Shown: positions 36,108-43,612 of the stretch, one piece after another | Numbering within the stretch: the stretch's first letter is position 1 | How the letters are laid out: every line of letters begins with the position of its first letter | Origin: Saccharicrinis sp965230625 | GTDB lineage: Bacteria > Bacteroidota > Bacteroidia > Bacteroidales > Marinilabiliaceae | Direction: 5' to 3' | DNA: 64,000 nucleotides | NCBI GenBank assembly: GCA_965230625.1 | Contig: CBDDLL010000001.1 | Coordinates: 1,550,001 to 1,614,000 of the forward strand | Position numbers and translations under genes: made by a program | Notes under the pieces: model-generated | What the model saw: the letters and a program-made list of their open reading frames with translations, nothing else | What the model was told of the DNA's origin: nothing | The model's database searches: none

Positions 36108-37379
36108 ATGAAAATAGGACTCCAAACATATGGAACAAGAGGTGATATATTACCTTTTATAACAATGGCAAGCGGACTTCAAGAATATGGGCATGAAGTT
36201 ACTCTCGTCATTACAACTCCTTATAAAGCAGATTTTACTGAATATGCAGATTTATATGATCTTAACATTATTCATGCATCCGATGATTTTTGTTACGAGA
36301 ATAAACCACCTGCACATAAAATGACCGAAGGTGAAATAAAGGAACATTTTAGTCTTTTGGACAAATTTGCTCATAGTGAAGCAGAGAAATTGTGCAAAAA
36401 TAACCAATTAGTTATTGGTAATATTGGAGCACATTATCTTCATGCCTTTGCCGAAATTCATGGTTGCAAATATGCAACTGTTAGTTTAGAACATGCAACT
36501 ACACCATCAAAATATAAACCAGTACAGGTTATTAATGATGACCCTAATATTGTTAAGGCTAATCTTAATAATTGGTTGAAAATAGAACAGTCCTTTAATG
36601 AGGGATATGGTAATTTAATTAATGGGTTTAGAGGCAAACTTGGATTAGAACCAGTTAATATTTATAAAGAAGTTACTCATTCCAGATTTCTTCACCTGAT
36701 TGGAGTTAGTGAGGTTTTTTGTAATCAAGAAAAAGATTGGGAAAATCACAGGTATGTATGCGGTTTTTTTCCTCCTTTAAGAAATAAATCTGAAAATGAG
36801 TTACCCAATGATCTTCTTGAATTTGTGAAAGGAGATCAAGCACCAATATTTTTCTCTATAGGAAGTTTTAGCTATTTCCATGATGAGTCTAAATTTATAG
36901 AAATTGCAATTTCAGCAGCCAAATTGTTGAAGTGTAAAATAGTTGTTCAGGCAATTGGTGATGTTAATATCAATGAGCAGTTTTTATCAAATAATCAAGT
37001 ATATTTCCTTAAAAGCTCTTACGATCATAGATTAATTTTCCCTCATTGTTCAGTAATAGTGCACCATGGAGGAGCAGGAACCACTCATAATTCGGTTTTG
37101 TCTGCATGTCCATCTGTTGTTGTTGAATTTGATGGAGATACCGGTTTCTGGGCAATGGAGTTAATGCGCAAAGGTCTTGCTCCTGCAGTAATTCCATTTA
37201 ACGAAATCTCAGTTGAGTTATTAGCAGATAGGTTAAAACAGGTTCTATCATCTAAAGAAATGAAGGTTAGAGCTAAAGAAAATAGTGAGCTAATGAAAAA
37301 GGAAAAGCCAATAACCAAATTACAGAATGCTATTAATGAAAAGTTTAGTATAGAAGTAGCAATAAATTATTGTGAATAA
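36108..37379 (+). CDS. Glycosyltransferase 9 of 9 (divergent GT28-like)
   Basis: A 423-residue GT-B protein. The N-terminal signature YGTRGDILPFITMASGL is close to enzymes 4-6, but the donor end is unique: HHGGAGTTHNSVLSA near residue 318, then VVEFDGDTGFWA. The Gln of the sugar-binding Asp-Gln pair is replaced by Thr, which again suggests another donor. It ends in a TAATG overlap with the deacetylase gene, so the two proteins are probably made together and may act on the same sugar. Confidence 0.86.
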   Translation: MKIGLQTYGTRGDILPFITMASGLQEYGHEVTLVITTPYKADFTEYADLYDLNIIHASDDFCYENKPPAHKMTEGEIKEHFSLLDKFAHSEAEKLCKNNQLVIGNIGAHYLHAFAEIHGCKYATVSLEHATTPSKYKPVQVINDDPNIVKANLNNWLKIEQSFNEGYGNLINGFRGKLGLEPVNIYKEVTHSRFLHLIGVSEVFCNQEKDWENHRYVCGFFPPLRNKSENELPNDLLEFVKGDQAPIFFSIGSFSYFHDESKFIEIAISAAKLLKCKIVVQAIGDVNINEQFLSNNQVYFLKSSYDHRLIFPHCSVIVHHGGAGTTHNSVLSACPSVVVEFDGDTGFWAMELMRKGLAPAVIPFNEISVELLADRLKQVLSSKEMKVRAKENSELMKKEKPITKLQNAINEKFSIEVAINYCE

Positions 37380-38263
37380 TGGAAAACTTATTATTAAAAA
37401 AACTAGGGTATTCAAAGGATACAAAATTATTAATAATCCATGCAGATGATTTAGGTTTAACACATTCTCAGAATAAGGCTTCAATTAAAGCAATGGAAAA
37501 TGGGATGGTTAATTCTGGTAGCATAATGGTTACTTGTCCTTGGTTTACAGAAATAGCTAATTATGCAAACAAGAATCCGGATATCGATTTTGGCATTCAT
37601 CTTACATTGACTAGTGAGTGGGATTATTATAAATGGGGACCGGTTTTACCTGTTAAAGAGGTTCCCACTTTAGTTGATAAATATGGTTTCTTTTTAAGAG
37701 AAGAAGACTTTCATACATTTAACCTTAATGAAGTAGAGAATGAACTTTGTGCTCAAATAGATAAAGCGTTAAAATTTGGAATTAAACCTACTCATTTGGA
37801 TAGCCATATGTTTTGCATGTATGATCTTCCCGAATTTATGGATTTATATATTAAGATTGGTAAAAAATATAATCTACCATTACTCTTAGATAAAAAGTAC
37901 TATACCAATTTCTGCTCAAAAAGAAACATTGAAATTACCGAAGAGGACATATTAGTTGATGCTATTCATATGGCAGTGCCAGATAATATAACTAACGGTA
38001 TAGATAGTTATTATATTAACATACTTAAATCTATGGAGCCAGGTCTTAATGTATTACTTCTACATCCTGCCTTTAATACGATGGAAATGGAGGGAGTTAC
38101 TAACGGTAAAAAAGAGTGGGGGACGGAATGGCGACAAAAGGATTTTGACTTCTTTACATGTAATCTTTGTAAAAAACTAATAGAGGAAGAAAAAATCAAC
38201 TTAATAACCTGGAGGCAACTCCATGAAAAAAATAAACTAGCGATTGTTAACAATGACAGGTAA
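37379..38263 (+). CDS. YdjC/ChbG-family carbohydrate deacetylase
   Basis: A 294-residue member of the YdjC family, whose studied members remove N-acetyl groups from chitobiose-like sugars with a divalent metal. It shows IHADDLGLTHSQN near residue 20 (metal/catalytic Asp), FGIHLTLTSEW near 72 and THLDSHMF near 138 (metal His residues), and LLLHPAF near 222. No signal peptide, so it acts in the cytosol, before export. Its ATG shares a base with the stop of glycosyltransferase 9, and its 3' end overlaps the ABC transporter gene. The natural inference is de-N-acetylation of a sugar on the glycolipid. Confidence 0.85.
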   Translation: MENLLLKKLGYSKDTKLLIIHADDLGLTHSQNKASIKAMENGMVNSGSIMVTCPWFTEIANYANKNPDIDFGIHLTLTSEWDYYKWGPVLPVKEVPTLVDKYGFFLREEDFHTFNLNEVENELCAQIDKALKFGIKPTHLDSHMFCMYDLPEFMDLYIKIGKKYNLPLLLDKKYYTNFCSKRNIEITEEDILVDAIHMAVPDNITNGIDSYYINILKSMEPGLNVLLLHPAFNTMEMEGVTNGKKEWGTEWRQKDFDFFTCNLCKKLIEEEKINLITWRQLHEKNKLAIVNNDR

Positions 38264-39986
38264 ACATAAAGAAAAAAGAAACTGGTTTTTATCCGTTTTA
38301 TTGCGAGATATTAAACTGCTATATTACACTCTTTCATTAGGGGTTATAGGAGCCTTATTGGGATTAGCAGTCTCAGTATTTTCTCAAAAGTTAATTGATG
38401 AGATAATACCAAGCCATAATATAAATTATTTAATAATAGGGTTGAGTATTGCAACAGGGCTAATATTTTTAAAAATTTTTGTTTCTTATTTACAGCAATA
38501 TTTAGGATTGGCTCATAGCAGAAATTTTAACATGAGCCTAATTGAAAAGTTTTTTAAAAGACTTTTATTTCTTCCAAAGACATTCTTTGATGAACATAAA
38601 ACAGGAGGATTAATTGCTAGAATGAATGATTCTGCCTCAATACAGCAAACAGTATCCTATGTTGCCAATACTTTAGTTTTGAATGCTTTGATATTGATTG
38701 TGTCATCTTTTGTTTTGTTCTTTTATTCAGTTACAGCCGGAGTTATCGCTTTGTCTTCATTTCCTGTGTATGTAACAATTGCAATTATTTATAAAAATAA
38801 AATTGCTCAAAAAACCCATATGCAAATGGATGCAAATGCCAAAAAGGAGAGCAATTATATTTCAACCATTCAAAATATCGATTTAGTAAAAACTCATAAC
38901 AAACAAGAAACATTTAACAAAAGTAACTATAATACTTACAGTGAATTTCAATCCAAATCCTTTTCTCTGGGTAAAGTGGGGATGAGTCTAGGAATAATGG
39001 CTGAATTTATAGGTACTTGCTTTTACATTGCTATTTTATCATATACTTCATATCAGGTACTTGCAGGGAATTTAACAATAGGAGAATTTTCGGCAACAAT
39101 TGGTATTGCCACAGGTATGTTATATCCAATTGGAGCCATAGGTTTGTCTATTCTTCATTTGCAAGGAGCAAGAGTTGCTTTTGATCGTATGTACGAATTT
39201 ATTTCACAAAAAAAAGAGTTTGATGAAGAAGAGGATGATAAAAAAATAGAACTGTCTCAAATTGAAACTATTGAATTTAAAGATGTGGAATTTTTTTACC
39301 AGGAAGGGGTGAAGTTGTTGAAGAATTGCAGTTTTAGCGTTAAGAAAGGTGAAATTGCTTGCATTTTTGGAAAGAATGGAACAGGGAAAAGTACAATTTT
39401 GAATCTAATAATGCAGTTATATTTTCCTTCAGAAGGTAAGATTCATTTTAATGGAATAAACTCTCTCGAATTATCTATTAACAAATTAAGAAACAAAGTT
39501 GCTATTGTATCTCAACAGTCAACATTATTCGATCTGACTGTTTTGCAGAATATATGTTTCGATTTTGATTTGACTGATCCCGAACATGTAATAGAATACC
39601 TGAACAGCATGGGTTTTGATAAGTTTATCTCTAAACTATCGGAAGGTTATTATACTATGGTGCACGAAAATGGTAAAAACCTATCAGGAGGACAAAGGCA
39701 AATTATTTCATTGGCAAGGGCATTATATAAAAAACCGGATGTTCTTCTTGTAGATGAACCTACCGCATCCCTTGATGGAGAAGCAGAAGCATTTGTAATA
39801 GAGTGCTTAAAAAAATTTTCAAAAGATCGCATAGTCATTTTAGTATCGCATAAACTTAAACCAGCTAAAGAATCATCAAAGATCTTTATACTCAAGGATG
39901 GATATATCTCAGATTCCGGTAGTCATGAAGAATTATTATTGACAGATAATCTGTATGCACAACGATTTGCAGAATTGGTGTATTAA
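38253..39986 (+). CDS. ABC exporter, fused membrane and ATPase domains
   Basis: A 577-residue half-transporter of the MsbA/HlyB class that would act as a homodimer in the inner membrane. Six predicted helices fill residues 25-310. The ATPase domain shows Walker A FGKNGTGKSTIL, the signature LSGGQRQIISLARAL, Walker B VLLVDEPTASLD and the H-loop VSHKL. The segment FDEHKTGGLIARMNDSASI before the coupling helix is like that of peptide/bacteriocin ABC exporters, but no N-terminal C39 peptidase is present. I prefer the ATG at 38253 to the TTG at 38244; either overlaps the deacetylase gene. The context points to glycolipid export. Confidence 0.9.
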   Translation: MTGKHKEKRNWFLSVLLRDIKLLYYTLSLGVIGALLGLAVSVFSQKLIDEIIPSHNINYLIIGLSIATGLIFLKIFVSYLQQYLGLAHSRNFNMSLIEKFFKRLLFLPKTFFDEHKTGGLIARMNDSASIQQTVSYVANTLVLNALILIVSSFVLFFYSVTAGVIALSSFPVYVTIAIIYKNKIAQKTHMQMDANAKKESNYISTIQNIDLVKTHNKQETFNKSNYNTYSEFQSKSFSLGKVGMSLGIMAEFIGTCFYIAILSYTSYQVLAGNLTIGEFSATIGIATGMLYPIGAIGLSILHLQGARVAFDRMYEFISQKKEFDEEEDDKKIELSQIETIEFKDVEFFYQEGVKLLKNCSFSVKKGEIACIFGKNGTGKSTILNLIMQLYFPSEGKIHFNGINSLELSINKLRNKVAIVSQQSTLFDLTVLQNICFDFDLTDPEHVIEYLNSMGFDKFISKLSEGYYTMVHENGKNLSGGQRQIISLARALYKKPDVLLVDEPTASLDGEAEAFVIECLKKFSKDRIVILVSHKLKPAKESSKIFILKDGYISDSGSHEELLLTDNLYAQRFAELVY

Positions 39987-40099
39987 GTGAAAAATGCATA
40001 ATGAAATGAGAAGTTTTGAATAGCTCTTTAAATAAGAGATTTAAAACTAATAGTAAGAAAAAATAATCAGTATTATAATATCAAAACTTAAATATTAAT

Positions 40100-40843
40100 A
40101 TGAAAAAACCTACTGTCGATTTATTTACTTTTTGTTATAACGAGGAAGTGATGATGCCATATTTTCTAAAGCATTATGCTGCATTTTGTGAAAATATATA
40201 CATATATGATAATTATTCCAATGATAACTCGGTCAAAATAGCTTCCGAATTTCCTAATACTCACATTAGATGTTTTGATACTAATAATGAAATTAGAGAT
40301 GATATCCTTTTAGAGCTAAAAAATAATTGCTGGAAAGACAGTAATGCTGATTTAATTATTGTATGCGACATTGATGAATTTCTATATCATAAAAATATGA
40401 TTCGTTTTTTAAAACGGTTTAAATCAGTAGGATATTCAATAGCTAGACCATGTGCATACGATATGTTTAATTCAGAGGTACCAACTACGGAAGGTCATAT
40501 ATATGATGAAGTAAAAATTGCTAATAGGAATGTGTTTTTTGATAAACTGGTTTTGTTTGATCCCCAAAAAATAAAGGATACAAATTATTATCCGGGAGCG
40601 CATTACGCTTTGCCTGAAGGAGAAGTTAAGCTGTACAAGGATGATCATTCATTAAAATTGTTACATTTTAAATATTTAGGAGTGGATCATATTATGAAAA
40701 GACATGAGTTGTATCGCAAAAGGCTAAGTGAGATAAATAAAAATAACAATTGGGGTTATGAATATGATGTGGAATATGAAAGTAAAATTAAATCGTATAT
40801 TGAAAAGAGTTTAAAAGAAGGAATTTTAATTGAATTAGAATAG
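40100..40843 (+). CDS. Glycosyltransferase, GT-A type (Glyco_tranf_2_4-like)
   Basis: A 247-residue protein with a GT-A pattern: FTFCYNEEVMMPYFLKHY at the start, YIYDNYSND, and the metal-binding acidic motif VCDIDEFL near residue 93. HFKYLGVDHIMKRHE near the C-terminus is typical of the Glyco_tranf_2_4/GT92-like group that acts on surface glycans. It follows the ABC exporter gene by 113 bp on the same strand and is the last plus-strand gene of the cluster. Its 3' end overlaps the convergent gene by 9 bp. It may add a sugar to the same product or belong to a separate surface glycan. Confidence 0.82.
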   Translation: MKKPTVDLFTFCYNEEVMMPYFLKHYAAFCENIYIYDNYSNDNSVKIASEFPNTHIRCFDTNNEIRDDILLELKNNCWKDSNADLIIVCDIDEFLYHKNMIRFLKRFKSVGYSIARPCAYDMFNSEVPTTEGHIYDEVKIANRNVFFDKLVLFDPQKIKDTNYYPGAHYALPEGEVKLYKDDHSLKLLHFKYLGVDHIMKRHELYRKRLSEINKNNNWGYEYDVEYESKIKSYIEKSLKEGILIELE

Positions 40844-41707
40844 TCTGGTTTTTATTTTCTGTTTAAGTTTCTCAGAGACTAATGGATCAAATTTTCTTGC
40901 AAAAATCTTATTTGACTTTTTAATATATCTGTAATCAAATATATCTAATATTGCAGGTAGACTGTTGTTTCTTTCATTCCAGTCTATATATCTTAAATTG
41001 TCATTGATTACATTTTTAGAAAATTTTGAATTCATTATAACGGATTGAAAATAAATTTCTTCGGAGCAAAAGGTGTGTTTTAAACGATTAATAAAGTATT
41101 TGTTGTCTTTAGTGTATGTCAAAACATAGTTAAGAGTTTCTCTTGTTAGACTCCACCAGGTTGAACCACCGTATAGTTTAGGAATTTTATTGGAAATGGA
41201 ACGTTTTATATTATATTTTTGTTGTAACTGAATAATATCGGTTATTAATTTCTGTTTTTTTTTAGCATCAAAAATGTCGTAGAAATTGTAATATTCAACT
41301 CTATCCATTCCTCCGTAATTCCAAACAGAAGCGGGCAATTCAAAATTTTCTAAGTAATCATTTCCTTTATTTGCATCAAAAAAATCAAGGAAATATGATT
41401 TTTGTTTAACAGGAAAGTCCTGACCGCTTATCAAATGAAAATATTGTATACTTGAAGATTTTAATGCTTCAGAAGATAAATGAAGGATACTTTTTAGGTG
41501 ATTTAAACCTCCCCAATTTACCTTGTATTTGTTGGATATTAGTTTAACATTATCGATTCCTTTTAGCGTATGAGAAATATTATTAGGTATTTTGCTTTTG
41601 TTATCAATGTGAATGAATATCTCGAAATTATTATCAAAATAATCAATTAACTCAATTAATTGTGTGAAATTTTTGTAAGCAGTTATTAATATTCCGTGTT
41701 TCATCAA
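40835..41707 (-). CDS. GT14-like (core-2/I-branching type) glycosyltransferase
   Basis: A 290-residue protein of the Branch family. It shows HGILITAYKNFTQLIELI at the start, HIDNKSKI, the motif YFHLISGQDFPVK near residue 88 that marks this family, and GGSTWWSLTRE near 180, followed by EEIYFQSVIMNS. Members transfer GlcNAc or xylose in a metal-independent way. It is convergent with the preceding glycosyltransferase (9-bp overlap at the stops). As it faces the other way it has its own promoter, in the 41708-41974 stretch. It may still work on the cluster's product. Confidence 0.85.
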   Translation of the reverse strand: MMKHGILITAYKNFTQLIELIDYFDNNFEIFIHIDNKSKIPNNISHTLKGIDNVKLISNKYKVNWGGLNHLKSILHLSSEALKSSSIQYFHLISGQDFPVKQKSYFLDFFDANKGNDYLENFELPASVWNYGGMDRVEYYNFYDIFDAKKKQKLITDIIQLQQKYNIKRSISNKIPKLYGGSTWWSLTRETLNYVLTYTKDNKYFINRLKHTFCSEEIYFQSVIMNSKFSKNVINDNLRYIDWNERNNSLPAILDIFDYRYIKKSNKIFARKFDPLVSEKLKQKIKTRLF

Positions 41708-41960
41708 GAAGATTTAAAAAATACAATATAAAAAATAATATTCATATTGTATACCATATGATGTAATTATTACTAACAAAAACTTTTGTGAAAAAGAAAA
41801 AATAATCATAGAAAACATGCATTAAGTATAATTGGTAAGTCTATCTTTAATCAGTTATATAGAGAGTTATTGAATCTATTCTTTCAATTTAAGTCGTCTT
41901 ATGTTAGGACTGTAATAGTGTTACATTCTAAATAAGGTTGACTAATTTCAGATTAAAGAT
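41708..41960. other. Intergenic region between the GT14-like gene and the insertion sequence
   Basis: No gene seen. AT-rich, with the promoter region of the GT14-like gene expected near 41708-41800. The insertion sequence splits a gene-free stretch that continues at 43420-43612, so no gene was interrupted as far as can be seen. Confidence 0.4.
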
Positions 41961-41974
41961 ATCTAAAACTTTAA
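41961..41974 (+). repeat. Target site duplication, left copy
   Basis: ATCTAAAACTTTAA directly precedes the left inverted repeat of the insertion sequence. The same 14 bases directly follow the right inverted repeat at 43406-43419. Perfect identity indicates a fairly recent insertion. Confidence 0.9.
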
Positions 41975-42055
41975 TTGACCATCTCCCGAAAACCGGATTT
42001 TATATTTCGTGAATTCCTGTATTGACAAGGGATTGATTAATATTAACACATAAGG

Positions 42056-42119
42056 AAAGCTGATTGAAAATGTTATTTTTGAATAACCACAAACAAAAAA
42101 AACAAAAACAACCAGCTTT
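42056..42119 (+). promoter_or_regulatory. Hairpin abutting the transposase start codon
   Basis: AAAGCTGATTG at 42056-42066 can pair with CAACCAGCTTT at 42109-42119 (11 bp, one mismatch), whose last base touches the ATG at 42120. Between the arms is an A-rich, C-poor leader. A transcript that enters from outside would fold this hairpin and hide the start, a strategy known from other IS families to limit transposition by read-through. Confidence 0.4.
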
Positions 42120-43388
42120 ATGTCAAAAGTATTAACAAAACAGGTTCAGAACAAGATAAGCGGATATTTTCTTAAGTTTTCAAATCACATGACAAAACCA
42201 GAAAGCCGTTGCATAAGAGAAATGATCACAGGAATTTTAAAAACAGGAACCGTATTGGTCAATAAAATAGCATCGGGCATTAACGACAATATTTCCTTAA
42301 GCCAGACAACAAAGCGTTTCCGCAACCATTATAACAAGTTGGGCTTTTTCAAGAAGCTATTTAGAGGGCATATGGAAAGTGTAAAAGGGAAAATCCATCA
42401 TGGAGATTATATTTTGTTTGATGGTTCGGATATTCAGAAGAAGTATGCAAAGTTTATGGATGGGCTGGACTATGTAAAAGATGGGGACAAAGGCAGTATT
42501 GGGCTTGGTTATTGGTTAATGGATGTTGTCCATTTCAGTAAAGACCACCAGATGACTCCCCTTATTAACAAGCTTTATAGTTTTGACCATGGGGCAAAAA
42601 GTGAAAACAAAGAGGTAATTGAAGCCATTGAAGAAGTAAACTCCGTAATAGATAAGGATGTTACCCATATATTTGACCGTGGCATGGACAGGCCAATCTG
42701 TCGTGATCACATAATTACCCAAGACAATAACTTCATCCTACGGTTAAACGCAAAAACAAAGTTAATTTATAAAGGGGAAGAATTGCCTGTCAATAAAATC
42801 AGCAGGAAGATTCCTTTGTTCATGGAACTGACGGCAACCAAGATTCAGAAAAGCAAAAAGAAGTTGTTAAAGTATGAATGTGGGGCCATAAAAGTTAAAT
42901 ATCAAGTCAAAGGCAAGTTATATGAATTATGGCTGGTTGTTACAAAAAGAAAGAACGGCGGTTATTGCTGGTTGCTGACACGTTCACCAAAGGAATCAAT
43001 TGTTGGGGTGATCAGCGAAGCTTTTAAGGCTTATGGGTTCCGTTGGAAGATTGAAGAATATCACCGCCACATAAAATCTTGTTATGGATTAGAAGACATA
43101 CAAATAAAAACATTCGAAGGACTTCAGAGCATGTTGGCAATACTTACAATCGCGATGAGCTTGATATACAGTTCAATTTCATCGCTACACCATAAACTAA
43201 TCCTAAGTAGCGGCATTAAGACCATGAACAAAGAGAAAAGCTATGAATTGTTCAATTTCATATACTATAAAATCAGCACGATAGTTAAAGTGTTAATGGC
43301 CAACACCACACCCAGAGCATTCTTGCCTGTACCTGAAATCTCCCCAGGCAAAGGCCAGTTAACCCTTGACCTGGATTTCAATTGTTAA
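42120..43388 (+). CDS. IS4-family transposase
   Basis: A 422-residue DDE transposase. Seen: the first acidic motif FDGSD near residue 102, the second in HIFDRGMDRP near 187, and the IS4 signature Y(2)R(3)E(6)K in YGFRWKIEEYHRHIK near 305, whose Glu completes the triad. An N-terminal helical region with QTTKRFRNHYNK probably binds the ends. The length fits the family, and no frameshift or stop is present. The stop lies 3 bp before the right inverted repeat. Confidence 0.95.
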   Translation: MSKVLTKQVQNKISGYFLKFSNHMTKPESRCIREMITGILKTGTVLVNKIASGINDNISLSQTTKRFRNHYNKLGFFKKLFRGHMESVKGKIHHGDYILFDGSDIQKKYAKFMDGLDYVKDGDKGSIGLGYWLMDVVHFSKDHQMTPLINKLYSFDHGAKSENKEVIEAIEEVNSVIDKDVTHIFDRGMDRPICRDHIITQDNNFILRLNAKTKLIYKGEELPVNKISRKIPLFMELTATKIQKSKKKLLKYECGAIKVKYQVKGKLYELWLVVTKRKNGGYCWLLTRSPKESIVGVISEAFKAYGFRWKIEEYHRHIKSCYGLEDIQIKTFEGLQSMLAILTIAMSLIYSSISSLHHKLILSSGIKTMNKEKSYELFNFIYYKISTIVKVLMANTTPRAFLPVPEISPGKGQLTLDLDFNC

Positions 43389-43405
43389 AAACGGGAGATG
43401 GTCAA

Positions 43406-43419
43406 ATCTAAAACTTTAA
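43406..43419 (+). repeat. Target site duplication, right copy
   Basis: ATCTAAAACTTTAA, identical to 41961-41974, immediately after the right inverted repeat of the insertion sequence. Confidence 0.9.
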
Positions 43420-43538
43420 ATGTATTTATTGTAATACTAATTATTGATTTTTTATTCCAAAACTTATTTAATTTCTTCAATAGTTTTTTCTCTTTTACTT
43501 CAAACAGAAATTTCAAGGCATTTTTCTATTAAAAAAGC

Positions 43539-43565
43539 TACCCCGACACAAAAGTGTACGGGGTA
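43539..43565 (-). terminator. Rho-independent terminator for the gene at 43613-44995
   Basis: TACCCCGACAC and GTGTACGGGGTA form an 11-bp stem with one bulged base and an AAAA loop. Read on the minus strand the stem is followed by GCTTTTTT. It lies 48 bp after the stop of the CHU_C-domain gene and is the clearest terminator in the window. Confidence 0.85.
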
Positions 43566-43612
43566 TCATAAAATATTTTTATTCAACTCATGAAGTTGTA
43601 AATATAATCCAA

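Larger units (their letters stand above)
41975..43405 (+). mobile_element. IS4-family insertion sequence, 1431 bp
   Basis: The element is bounded by perfect 14-bp inverted repeats, TTGACCATCTCCCG at 41975-41988 and CGGGAGATGGTCAA at 43392-43405, and by a perfect 14-bp target duplication. It carries one transposase gene (42120-43388) on the plus strand, which fills nearly the whole element. The intact ends, intact gene and exact duplication make it a complete, probably active copy. Confidence 0.93.

Noticed and set aside
41708..43612. A composite transposon that carries the glycosyltransferase cluster
   Set aside because: Only one copy of the insertion sequence is in the window, with its own target duplication, so it moved alone.
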